From Phycisphaeraceae bacterium (GTDB lineage Bacteria > Planctomycetota > Phycisphaerae > Phycisphaerales > SM1A02): a stretch of DNA of 64,000 nt. Shown here piece after piece: positions 1 to 8,343 of this stretch (positions within the stretch are counted from its first letter, which is position 1; every line of letters starts with the position of its first letter). Location: contig CP054178.1 in NCBI GenBank assembly GCA_015709595.1, positions 124,001 to 188,000 of the forward strand, in the 5' to 3' direction. The notes under the pieces were generated by a model, which made no database searches, was not told where the DNA came from, and saw nothing but the letters and a program-made list of their open reading frames with translations. Position numbers and translations under genes: made by a program.

Positions 1-101
1 TTGCACCGCTCTCGCCCGCGGTCATGGTGAATGCGGCCGCCCGGACTTGGGCGACTCGCGCCAGGCCGGTTCGGCCCAACCTGAAGATCGGAGATGGACC
101 C

Positions 102-773
102 ATGAAGCGCATGCTGCTTTCGGGCGCGATCGGTGCGCTCACCCTCACCGGCTCCGCCCACGCGGACCTCCTGGAAATCGGGCTGTTCTGGAACGTGGGC
201 CAGGGGCAGATCCACTACGAGGGCGCCTTCCGCGACTACATCACCTCGGAACGCACGGGCAACACCGGGCAGTACACCGTCATTCACATCGCGCTCGAAG
301 ACATCCTGCGGTCGGTCGGCGCTCATGCCATCGCCGCCCTGCACATCGTGGACTCCGGCAACAACATTTACACCTCCACGCCGGGTGCGGACATCGACTG
401 GGTGCGCTTCAACGGTCTGAGTAGTGATGTCACGTACTCCTACGATGGCCCGACGCCCACCCACCGCGCCGAGACTCCAGGGCAGCTGGCTCAGCGCGTG
501 GCCAATCTCGACTGGGGACAGAACGGCGGCGGCAACCTCCCCAGCATGCAGTTCGTGTCGCTGGGTCGCTACGGCACGCTCACCGCCACCCTTGCCGAAC
601 CGCATCGCATCTTCGGCAACCGGGGTTTCCAGCCGTTGACGCTTGACCTTTCAGAGGCGGGCAACAGCGAGAGCTTCTACATCTATGCCGAGAATCTGAC
701 CTTTCCCGGCCCCGGATCGCTGGTCTGCCTCGCAATGGGGCTGGCCGCGCCATCACGGCGCCGCCGCGACTGA
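102..773 (+). CDS. secreted protein with PEP-CTERM-like C-terminal tail
   Basis: The 223-residue protein starts with a Sec signal peptide (MKRM, a hydrophobic run, and a likely cut after the SAHA sequence near residue 21). It ends in PGPGS, a short hydrophobic stretch and an Arg-rich SRRRRD tail. That tail resembles the PEP-CTERM-type sorting signal found on many secreted planctomycete proteins. The middle is an unrecognised, probably beta-rich extracellular domain. ATG 102 is preferred over an upstream GTG at 24 because the signal peptide begins there and a GGAG lies at 90-93. The function is unknown; sorting to the cell surface is inferred from the two ends only. Confidence 0.72.
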   Translation: MKRMLLSGAIGALTLTGSAHADLLEIGLFWNVGQGQIHYEGAFRDYITSERTGNTGQYTVIHIALEDILRSVGAHAIAALHIVDSGNNIYTSTPGADIDWVRFNGLSSDVTYSYDGPTPTHRAETPGQLAQRVANLDWGQNGGGNLPSMQFVSLGRYGTLTATLAEPHRIFGNRGFQPLTLDLSEAGNSESFYIYAENLTFPGPGSLVCLAMGLAAPSRRRRD

Positions 774-784
774 GTCCGTGGAAC

Positions 785-1570
785 TCACGCCGGAATCGTG
801 ATGCCGAAGAAGCGCTCGACGTTCCGATCGGTGACGCGCTCAAACTCGTCGGGGTCCATGCCGCGCCTCGCCGCGATGAACCGCGCCGTGTGAACCACGA
901 ACTTCGGCTCACAGGGAAAGACGCTGCGATGCGGCGCGGGCGAGAGGAATGGCGCATCCGTCTCCACCATGATGCGGTCAAGCGGGGTGATCGCAGCCGC
1001 CTCCGCCACCTCGGGGGCGCTTTTGAAGGTCACCACGCCGGTGTAGCTGATCCATGCCCCGAAATCCAGCACGTTCCGCGCGTCCTGCACGCTTCCCGTG
1101 AAGCAGTGGAACACGAACCGCGACGGATCAAGGCCGGACGCGCGGAACACCGGCAGCAATGCGTCGAACGACTTGCGGCAGTGAACGACGATCGGCTTCA
1201 CCAGCCCTTCCGATGCACAGGACCGGATGAACGCGAGCTGCTCCTCCAGCACGCGCCGCTGAAGGTCGCGCGGCGGATGGTCGTAGTGATGATCCAGTCC
1301 CAGCTCGCCCCACGCCACGCACTTCGGATCACGGGCGACGCGCTTCAGATCGTCCCAGTTGCGCGGCTCGTGCGCATGAAGGGGATGCACCCCCGCGCTG
1401 CACCAGACGTTCGGGAACCGGCGGGCGATGGCCAGGTTCACCGAAGCGTTGGCGGTGGTGGTGGAGATGGTCACCATGCCGCGCACGCCATCGGCCCGCG
1501 CGTCGGCGATCACGCGGTCCACGCGACCTTCGAACACGTCGAAGGCGAGATGGCAGTGAGAGTCGAACAT
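785..1570 (-). CDS. tatD: TatD-family metal-dependent hydrolase / DNase
   Basis: The 261-residue length is normal for TatD. Family features are visible: the N-terminal metal-binding HxH (H5, H7), the acidic residue in GELGLDHH (E89), H130, H155, and the ETDAP motif at 203-207. TatD proteins are cytoplasmic TIM-barrel hydrolases with 3'-exonuclease activity. The reading frame stays open upstream to 1744, but ATG 1570 puts the HxH at the proper N-terminus. The added upstream part is low-complexity sequence holding two AGTGCTG repeats. No Shine-Dalgarno or -10 motif is evident just before the start. It ends 11 bases from the convergent PEP-CTERM-like gene. Confidence 0.9.
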   Translation of the reverse strand: MFDSHCHLAFDVFEGRVDRVIADARADGVRGMVTISTTTANASVNLAIARRFPNVWCSAGVHPLHAHEPRNWDDLKRVARDPKCVAWGELGLDHHYDHPPRDLQRRVLEEQLAFIRSCASEGLVKPIVVHCRKSFDALLPVFRASGLDPSRFVFHCFTGSVQDARNVLDFGAWISYTGVVTFKSAPEVAEAAAITPLDRIMVETDAPFLSPAPHRSVFPCEPKFVVHTARFIAARRGMDPDEFERVTDRNVERFFGITIPA

Positions 1571-1580
1571 GGAGGAAGAG

Positions 1581-1612
1581 AGTGCTGAGTGCTGCGTCGA
1601 GGAAGTTCGAGG
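1581..1612. repeat. heptad-phased repeat remnant
   Basis: Two direct copies of AGTGCTG (1581-1594) are followed by degenerate seven-base steps (gaagttc, gaggttc). The block sits in the leader of tatD. The same heptamer occurs in five perfect copies at 59990-60024. Confidence 0.5.
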
Positions 1613-1661
1613 TTCCGCATCTCCGTCGTTCTGAAGCCACGTGGCTCCGTCGCCCACCGCC

Positions 1662-4259
1662 CTACGCCACACCACCCCCCGGCGCTGTCGAGCCGCTTGC
1701 CTGCGGCGTGAAGAGCTGATCCAGTTCGCCGAACGATGTGACACCGATGACCTTGTTGACCACTTCGGCGGAGCGCATCAACCGGCCGATGTTGGCCAGC
1801 GACTGCAGGTGCTTCTCCGGCGGCAGGTCGGCGGGGCTGAGGAGCACGAGCATCATCCGAACGGGTCGGCTGATGCGCGGCAGCGTCAGCCCCTGGGGAC
1901 ACGTGGCCAGGAAGAAGGTGGGGCTTGATACATGCGTCACGTGGGCGTGGAGCAGCGCGACGCCGGGGCTCATTTCCGTGGAGTACTCGTTGGCGTTGCG
2001 GATCAGCGCGTCGCGCACCTCGCGCAGGGCGGCGGGAAGGGTGCGGAAATGCGGCCTCAGCACGTGCTCGAGCGCCTGATCGAACGGCATGGCCGAGACG
2101 CCCAACGCCACGCGCTCGGGCGCCAGAAGTCCGGATGTGCCGGGAATGGCCGCCGATGCCGCGGCCCGGGCTTCGGAGGACTGCTCCGATCCGTAGAACA
2201 CGATGAGATTCGTACCGGGGAACTCCGCCGCCAGCCGTTGCGGCAGTCGATCCAGCTCCGGCGTCCACGCCAGGCGACCTTCTCGGGTGCTCATCAGCAC
2301 GATCAGATCATCCGTCTCGATCATCGACTGGAGGCGCGGCACGACGTTGGAAAGCGGACTGACGGGCGTGAAGGTGGTCGCCACCTGGGGCTTGATGGCG
2401 CCGATGCGCGGCTGAAGGTGCTTGATCTCCGAATCCGCCGCCGCCACCACCAGTTTCGCGCCCAGGCGGCTGGTCATGAGTTTCACGGTGCGGGCCGCCT
2501 CGCCGAACCCGTGCTCGCGCTCGAGGAATCGCGGCACCACCATGATGACCCGGCGGGTGGTGTTGAGCGGCGTCTGCAGGCGACAGAGCAGGAAGGTCTG
2601 CGGGTTGCTCTCCAGCAGCTGGTCGATGACGCTGCCGAAGATCATCCGTCTCGCTGACGGCTCGCCCGACCAGCCGATCACCACGGTGCTGATCCGAAGC
2701 TCGACGATGGCCCGCGACACGCCGTTGGCGATGCTGGTGTCGACCCGCGTCACGGCATGCACCGGTACGCCGGCCGCCGAGGCATGGGTGACCGCGTAGC
2801 CGAGCATGCGCTCTCCGGCGGCCACCTTGGCGGCCACGTCTCCACCCTCGAAGGCCACGGTCAGCGGGTAGAGCGGCTCGGTGGAGTTCTGCCGCCGGAT
2901 CGCGATGGCCGTCTCCATGAGCAGGGTCGCGGACTGCGGATTGGCCAGCGGAATGAGGATGCGCAGCAGATTCTGGCCCGGTTCGCTCGGCGCCGCCTGC
3001 TCGTCGATGGCGACGCGGCGCCCGAAGTGATCGACCACCCACGGACCGAGGATGCACGTGACGAGAATCATCATCACCGCGCCGTTGAGCACCTTTTCAT
3101 CAAACAGGCCGATGCGGTATCCCACGAACACCGCGGCGAGCGTCGCCGCCGCCTGCGGAACGCTCAGCCCGAACATCACCTGCCCCTCGGCCGACGAGAA
3201 TCCGAGCACCCTGCCTGAGATGACCGCCGCGAGAAACTTCGTGACGACGACGGCGACCACCATCGACCCCGATACCAGCCACGCCTCCGGACCCGCAACC
3301 AGAATCTTCAGGTCAACGATCATGCCGACCGACAGCAGGAAGCACGGCACGAAGATCGCCTCGCCCGTGAAGTGGATGCGGTTCATCAACACGCTCTGCG
3401 CCGGGATGAGCCGGTTGAGCGCCAACCCCGCGAGGAACACGCCGATGATCGCCTCCAGGCCCGCAGCCATCGCCAGTCCGGCGCACCCGAAGGCCACCAC
3501 CATGACAAAGACGTACTCCGTCGGCCCGCGCTCCGTCTGACTCCGGAAGAACCATCGACCGATCCGCGGCACCACGAGCAGGCAGATGGCGACGAACAGG
3601 GTCGTCGAGATTCCGAAGCGAGCCCAGAATCCGACGGACAACTCGCCGGTCGAATACGCCGCGATGATCGCCAGCACCAGCAGGGCCAGCGTGTCGGTGA
3701 TGATCGTCCCGCCGACGGCGGCGCTCACGGCGCGGTTTCTCACCAGCCCAAGCCGGGCCGCCACGGGATACGACACCAGCGTGTGGCTGGCGAACATGCT
3801 CGCCAGTAGAATCGCCGCCGGCCAGTTGTAATCGAGCAGCGTCAGCGCCATCACCGTGCCCAGCACCTGCGGCACCGCGAAGGTCAGCAAGCCGAACACC
3901 AGACTGTTGTTGCGATGGCGGAAGAGATCATCCAGGTCGATCTCAATGCCGGCCAGGAACATGATGTACAGCAGGCCGACCGTTCCCAGCAGCACGATCG
4001 TGGCGTCGCGCTCAAGGAGGCCCAAACCGTGGGGTCCGACGATCATGCCCGCCACCAGCAGACCGATGATCCCGGGCAGTTTGAGCCGCGACATGAAGAA
4101 TGGAGCGATCAGAATCAGCGCCATCACCAGCGCGAACACCAGCACCGGGTCGGTGAGCGGCAGTTTCGCTCCGACGGCCGACGCGATCGACTCCGCCGCC
4201 TCCGCGGCCTGCTCCAGGGCGCTGTCGCCGGGCGGGATGGTCGCTGTCAGAAGGTTCAT
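1662..4259 (-). CDS. CPA2 cation/proton antiporter with USP and PTS EIIA-like domains
   Basis: An 865-residue membrane protein. Residues about 40-420 form a Na+/H+ exchanger (CPA2) core with roughly twelve hydrophobic segments, including the IDLDDLFRHR loop and a segment with TDTLALL. Residues about 430-690 look like two universal-stress-protein-type domains. The last ~140 residues resemble a PTS EIIA type-2 domain: a GVALLHAH motif places a His at 771, where the EIIA phosphohistidine would be, and MMLVLLSPADLP with HLQSLANIGRLMRS follows. Likely role: monovalent cation/proton exchange in the inner membrane, with cytoplasmic sensing domains. Substrate and direction cannot be read from sequence. 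It is monocistronic, divergent from 4443-5159. Confidence 0.87.
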   Translation of the reverse strand: MNLLTATIPPGDSALEQAAEAAESIASAVGAKLPLTDPVLVFALVMALILIAPFFMSRLKLPGIIGLLVAGMIVGPHGLGLLERDATIVLLGTVGLLYIMFLAGIEIDLDDLFRHRNNSLVFGLLTFAVPQVLGTVMALTLLDYNWPAAILLASMFASHTLVSYPVAARLGLVRNRAVSAAVGGTIITDTLALLVLAIIAAYSTGELSVGFWARFGISTTLFVAICLLVVPRIGRWFFRSQTERGPTEYVFVMVVAFGCAGLAMAAGLEAIIGVFLAGLALNRLIPAQSVLMNRIHFTGEAIFVPCFLLSVGMIVDLKILVAGPEAWLVSGSMVVAVVVTKFLAAVISGRVLGFSSAEGQVMFGLSVPQAAATLAAVFVGYRIGLFDEKVLNGAVMMILVTCILGPWVVDHFGRRVAIDEQAAPSEPGQNLLRILIPLANPQSATLLMETAIAIRRQNSTEPLYPLTVAFEGGDVAAKVAAGERMLGYAVTHASAAGVPVHAVTRVDTSIANGVSRAIVELRISTVVIGWSGEPSARRMIFGSVIDQLLESNPQTFLLCRLQTPLNTTRRVIMVVPRFLEREHGFGEAARTVKLMTSRLGAKLVVAAADSEIKHLQPRIGAIKPQVATTFTPVSPLSNVVPRLQSMIETDDLIVLMSTREGRLAWTPELDRLPQRLAAEFPGTNLIVFYGSEQSSEARAAASAAIPGTSGLLAPERVALGVSAMPFDQALEHVLRPHFRTLPAALREVRDALIRNANEYSTEMSPGVALLHAHVTHVSSPTFFLATCPQGLTLPRISRPVRMMLVLLSPADLPPEKHLQSLANIGRLMRSAEVVNKVIGVTSFGELDQLFTPQASGSTAPGGGVA

Positions 4260-4430
4260 GCGTCACGCCATCGCCCCGGCGGCGCACTCATCGCCATGCC
4301 CATTCGGGGCCAGTCTCCGCCGCCTCGCTCGCCGGGGGCGGCAGAGAATAGCACTTCCCGCCCCGACCGTCGAAGCGCGTGATGTCCCGCCTCGGCATCG
4401 ATCGGACACGCGGGCGGCTCATGCGCCGGC

Positions 4431-4436
4431 TACGCT
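4431..4436 (+). promoter_or_regulatory. putative leaderless -10 (TACGCT)
   Basis: TACGCT ends six bases before ATG 4443, so transcription would begin at or next to the start codon. It belongs to the TAnnnT set described in the findings. Confidence 0.5.
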
Positions 4437-4442
4437 CCCGTG

Positions 4443-5159
4443 ATGACATGGCTCGGACCCGCCATCATGGGCTGCGCTTCGGCACCCGCGGTCATCTGGG
4501 CGACCTCTCGACTGTTCGGCGCGCTTCGCCCGTGGCGACTGGCGCGAGCCGGCCATCGGCTGGGGTTGTCCCCCATCGATCAATGCGCCTTCGACCCGGC
4601 CACGCACTTCGCCGATGACGCCACTCTCGGCCTGCGCAGCGCGGTGCGGACCGTCATGCTGCGGGGCGAACTCGCGGGACGCCGCCTCGTGGTCTACGAG
4701 CAGGTCCACGAGGTGATGGTGAACAATCGGTCGCGGCGAGTCATGCATCGAGTCATCGTCATGGAGGCGCCGGACTGGCCGGTGGTGACGATCGAACCAC
4801 GCCGATCAGGAAGGTCGTTCCGCCGATCTGATCAGGCGCTTCGACTGGATGATGGTCGCTTCAATCGCCGCTGTCGCGTCTCCGCCGTGGATGACGACTT
4901 CGCCATCTACCTGCTGTCGCCTGCCGTGCAGGTCAACCTGCTTCAGGATCGGCGCCGAGCACACTGGCGTCTCGGCGGCGGATTCATCGCCCGTGCGGAA
5001 TCCGGCCCGCTGCGGCCGTGCGACGCGAAGCGTCTGATCAGCGCTGTCGCGGGCCTCATCGACGCACTGCCCGACGCTCTGCGCGACGAAGCCCGCAGCC
5101 CTGGCAACACCTCGGCCGATCCGCCGGAGCGCATCCGAGCACGAGAGCAATGCGTATGA
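4443..5159 (+). CDS. hypothetical protein
   Basis: A 238-residue protein not assigned to a family. It starts with a hydrophobic segment (residues 1-22, possibly a membrane anchor), followed by a soluble alpha/beta part. The middle has VVTIEPRR, then a F-N-R-R-C-R-V stretch with A-I-Y-L-L-S-P shortly after. This pattern is seen in uncharacterised membrane-anchored bacterial proteins, but I cannot name one with confidence. ATG 4443 is chosen over the adjoining GTG 4440 because TACGCT lies exactly six bases upstream, matching other genes in this window. Divergent from the CPA2 antiporter gene. Confidence 0.6.
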   Translation: MTWLGPAIMGCASAPAVIWATSRLFGALRPWRLARAGHRLGLSPIDQCAFDPATHFADDATLGLRSAVRTVMLRGELAGRRLVVYEQVHEVMVNNRSRRVMHRVIVMEAPDWPVVTIEPRRSGRSFRRSDQALRLDDGRFNRRCRVSAVDDDFAIYLLSPAVQVNLLQDRRRAHWRLGGGFIARAESGPLRPCDAKRLISAVAGLIDALPDALRDEARSPGNTSADPPERIRAREQCV

Positions 5160-5261
5160 GTGTTCAGTTTGAAGGAATACGCCGCGTCATCGCGCGGCGC
5201 CTGGACATGGCCGAGCGATGGAGCACGGCGGCGGCCTGCGGATGAAGAACGGCACGCTGCC

Positions 5262-6341
5262 TTATCGCCCCGACCGGTCCATCCCCGGCGGGCTGATGCG
5301 GCCCGAGGCATCGAGCGTTCTGCTGCGCACATCCTCCACCACGCCTTCCTCGTTGATGTAGATCTCCAGCGGCGAGATGTAGTCCCAACGCCGATCATCC
5401 GGCAGTTCCACCCACTGGCAGCTCGGACAGATCAGCGGCTTGTGCAGCAGATCCTGGCTGACGACGATGGCGTCCTTCTCCAGGGGAATCTTGATCGCCA
5501 CAACCACGCGGTCGGTGATCTCCTTCGAGTACTTCTCATCGAACAGGGCGTGACAGTCCGGGCAGGTCTGGCGATAAAGGATCCATACCTGCTTCCCGCC
5601 GTTGTAGAGAGCGTGGTCAATGTTCAGCGCCCTGGCCAGCGGCGTCTCGTCAATGGGATGGCCCTTCCAGAAGTGCGGCTGCTGCTCGTGCCAGGGCACA
5701 TGCCGCTCGTCGCTGGGCGGGATGGGATTCGTCCCCAGCGCCAGTCCGATGGCCGCCCACACCACGCAGGCCACCACCGCCCATTTGGGCGTGCCCCCCA
5801 CGCGGCCAGACGCCTGCTCCACGGACCCACGAGCACCCTCCGCGCGCCTGGCCCTTCCCGGGCGGAGGAGCGTCGCGCCCAGCGCCAGAGCGGCGTCAAT
5901 GAGAAGCATCACGCCTGGTGGAATGGGAAAGCGACCACCAAAGCAGCCGCAGTCCCCGCCGAACGCCGCCGCCCAGTACGTCACGCCGCGCACCGAAGCG
6001 TGGTGGACAATCTCCGCCAGCAACACGAAGCAGAACACGGACATGATGACGATGGCCGCCAGCCGCGCGAACCGGGCGATCAGCAGCATCACCCCCACCG
6101 CCACGAACTCCACGCACAGAATCGCGCGCAGAATGACCATCAACGTGTCCTCGGCGGCCATCACGTCGCGCGTGTTCTCGCTCACCACGTGCTGAATCCA
6201 CGTAGGCAGACGGCCGGGATCGGCGGCGGTGTACTTGGCCAGCGCGCCCAGCAGCACCCACAACGGGATTACCAGCCGCACGAGCGCGGCGTCGAGAATC
6301 CCTCGAATGGAAGCGGCGGCGGACGGTGGGGAGTCAGACAT
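5262..6341 (-). CDS. MauE/DoxX-like membrane protein with C-terminal thioredoxin-like domain
   Basis: A 359-residue protein. Residues about 15-160 carry four hydrophobic segments and a CGCFG motif at 131-135, typical of MauE-like membrane proteins that handle thiol electrons. A further hydrophobic segment lies at about 186-204. The C-terminal part holds two CxxC pairs, CPDC at 260-263 and CPSC at 305-308, in a thioredoxin-like context (VWILYRQTCPDC). I infer a membrane thiol-redox protein. The fold of the C-terminal part is an inference from the CxxC placement only. The start was set at ATG 6341; the frame continues upstream only as antisense to lpxB. Confidence 0.7.
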   Translation of the reverse strand: MSDSPPSAAASIRGILDAALVRLVIPLWVLLGALAKYTAADPGRLPTWIQHVVSENTRDVMAAEDTLMVILRAILCVEFVAVGVMLLIARFARLAAIVIMSVFCFVLLAEIVHHASVRGVTYWAAAFGGDCGCFGGRFPIPPGVMLLIDAALALGATLLRPGRARRAEGARGSVEQASGRVGGTPKWAVVACVVWAAIGLALGTNPIPPSDERHVPWHEQQPHFWKGHPIDETPLARALNIDHALYNGGKQVWILYRQTCPDCHALFDEKYSKEITDRVVVAIKIPLEKDAIVVSQDLLHKPLICPSCQWVELPDDRRWDYISPLEIYINEEGVVEDVRSRTLDASGRISPPGMDRSGR

Positions 6342-6500
6342 GCGTCGATGCTCGCGGAAGTTTCGCCAACTGTACGCCCCACGGGCGCGGGAGGATCGGG
6401 CGCGGTTCGAGGGATGGAAGATGCCGCTGGACAGCGCAGAGCGTCGATCGGTGTCGTATCGTACGGCCACGTTCCCACCCGTCAGCCGCCAGCCAACCAG

Positions 6501-7679
6501 ATGCCCCCCGTGAGCACCGCCGCCAGCCCAACCCGTCCGATCGTGCTGTTCACCGCCTTTGAACCCAGCGGTGACTCCCACGCCGCTCCGGTGATCCGCG
6601 CGCTGAAGCGGCTGGCGCCCGAACTGGACATCTACGCATGGGGCGGACCGAAGATGGAGCAGGCCGGGGCGACGATTGTCGAAAAGAGCGTGGATGACGC
6701 GGCCATGGGGCTGGGGGCGATCGGCAAGGCGCGGGCGGTGAAGAAGCAGATCGGCCGCATCAAGCGCTGGGCGAAACAGGCGAGGGTGGTGGTCCATGTG
6801 CCGGTGGATTCGCCGGCCTCAAACTTTCCCATCTGCCGCATCCTGCGAAAGCAGGGAGCCAGAACCGTGCATCTGGTGGCGCCGCAGATCTGGGCGTGGG
6901 GCGGCTGGCGCATCGGCAAACTCCGCCGCCGGACGGATGGAATCCTCTGCCTGCTGCCCTTCGAGGAGAAGTGGTTCAACGATCGGGGCGTGCCGGCGAC
7001 CTTCATCGGCCACCCGGCGATCAACCGCGCGCTGGATGAACAGGAACTCCATCGTCAGGCGGGCATGCTGCCGCAGGCCGCGCCGCGGCTGGCGATCTTC
7101 CCCGGCTCGCGCACGCACGAGGTCAAGAAGAACGTCGGCCTGCTCTTCGCGGCCTTCCGCGACCTGAAGACGCGGCACGCCGACCTGTGCGGCCTGGTGG
7201 TGGCCGCCCGGCCCGCCCTGGGTCAGATCATGCGCAAGAAGTTCGCCGTGCTGCCCACGGGGCTGCACATCGTGAACATCGACCCCGACGTGGCGGTGCA
7301 TTGGTGCGACTTCGCGCTGACGGTGTCGGGCACCATGTCGCTGGACATCGCGCGGCAGCACAAGCCGATGGTGGGCGTCTACAGGGTGGGGTGGTTCGCC
7401 AAGGCGCTCTCGCTGGTGATGCTGCGGACGAAGCACCGCCTGCTGCCCAACATCATCGCGGGCCGGCGCATCGTGCCGGAGTTCGTTCCCTACGCGGGGG
7501 GTCCCGGCAGGATTGTGAAGGCCGTGTCGCCGTTCCTGGAAGATACCGCACTGGGAGCGAAACAGCGGGCCGACCTGAAGCAGATGCTGGCGGCGTTCGC
7601 CGACAAACGCCCGGCGGAGGAGGGCGCGGCCCTCATCCTTCGCGTGCTGAGGGGGCAGCCGTTCCGGGCGGAGAAGTGA
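6501..7679 (+). CDS. lpxB: lipid-A-disaccharide synthase
   Basis: The 392-residue length is normal for LpxB, a GT-B glycosyltransferase joining UDP-2,3-diacylglucosamine to lipid X on the inner face of the inner membrane. Seen: an N-terminal AFEPSGDSHA (the family's GE-SGD region), LVAPQIWAWG, a LLPFEEKWF stretch, FPGSRTHEV in the second domain, and VSGTMSLDIA near the nucleotide-sugar site. ATG 6501 is used; GTG 6510 is possible. Together with lpxI at 53596-54465 it indicates a lipid A pathway and a true outer membrane. No other lpx gene is adjacent. The 159-base region before it is shared with the divergent MauE-like gene. Confidence 0.92.
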   Translation: MPPVSTAASPTRPIVLFTAFEPSGDSHAAPVIRALKRLAPELDIYAWGGPKMEQAGATIVEKSVDDAAMGLGAIGKARAVKKQIGRIKRWAKQARVVVHVPVDSPASNFPICRILRKQGARTVHLVAPQIWAWGGWRIGKLRRRTDGILCLLPFEEKWFNDRGVPATFIGHPAINRALDEQELHRQAGMLPQAAPRLAIFPGSRTHEVKKNVGLLFAAFRDLKTRHADLCGLVVAARPALGQIMRKKFAVLPTGLHIVNIDPDVAVHWCDFALTVSGTMSLDIARQHKPMVGVYRVGWFAKALSLVMLRTKHRLLPNIIAGRRIVPEFVPYAGGPGRIVKAVSPFLEDTALGAKQRADLKQMLAAFADKRPAEEGAALILRVLRGQPFRAEK

Positions 7680-7746
7680 GTCCGCCGATGGACGCGGATG
7701 AAGCAGGTGAACGACGGCATGGGCGTCAGGGCGTTGACGCTTCGAG

Positions 7747-7752
7747 TATGAT
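7747..7752 (+). promoter_or_regulatory. putative leaderless -10 (TATGAT)
   Basis: TATGAT ends seven bases before ATG 7760. It supports 7760 as the start rather than the in-frame ATGs at 7748 and 7751, which lie inside the hexamer. Confidence 0.5.
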
Positions 7753-7759
7753 GCGCAGC

Positions 7760-8299
7760 ATGCGCCAGTTCATTGCCGCGTCATGCGTCGCGCTTCTGCT
7801 GGTCACGAGTGGATGCGCCTCGACCACCGCCGCATCATCGAGCGATTCCGCCGGCGAATCGAGCATCATGTCGGTCTCCGGGGAGGCCGTGCAGGAAGGA
7901 ACATCCGCCATGCGACTCGGCAATTTCTCAGTCAGTCTGGCCGTCAAGGATCTGAACGCCTCGCGCGAGTTCTACGAAAAGCTGGGCTTCCGCGTGTTCG
8001 GCGGCGACGCCTCCGGGGGCTGGCTCATCCTGCAGAACGAGTCCAGCACCATCGGATTGTTCCAGGGCATGTTCGAGAAGAACATCCTCACCTTCAACCC
8101 CGGCTGGGACAGGGCGGCCAACATGCTGCCGGACTTCGACGATGTGCGCGACATCCAGCGTGAACTGATCCGGCGCGGCATCACGCCCGTCACGCCCGCC
8201 GATGAATCCACCACCGGCCCGGCGGCCCTGGTCATCGTCGATCCGGACGGCAACCCCATCCTCATCGACCAGCACGTGCCCAGGCCGGGCGCGAAGTGA
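7760..8299 (+). CDS. lipoprotein with VOC (glyoxalase/bleomycin-resistance) domain
   Basis: A 179-residue protein with a lipoprotein signal: MRQFIAAS, a hydrophobic core, and Cys19 after VTSG. After a Ser-rich spacer, residues about 50-175 form a VOC domain, starting NFSVSLAVKDLNASREFYEKLGF and closing with VIVDPDGNPILIDQH. VOC proteins are usually cytoplasmic metal-dependent enzymes or binding proteins, so an exported lipidated version is unusual. Ligand and reaction are unknown; metal residues cannot be assigned safely. ATG 7760 is chosen because it gives a clean signal and has TATGAT seven bases upstream. Confidence 0.75.
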   Translation: MRQFIAASCVALLLVTSGCASTTAASSSDSAGESSIMSVSGEAVQEGTSAMRLGNFSVSLAVKDLNASREFYEKLGFRVFGGDASGGWLILQNESSTIGLFQGMFEKNILTFNPGWDRAANMLPDFDDVRDIQRELIRRGITPVTPADESTTGPAALVIVDPDGNPILIDQHVPRPGAK

Positions 8300-8343
8300 G
8301 CCGGGGCGGCTGGTCATTGCCGAGTGATGCTGTTGAACCCCGC

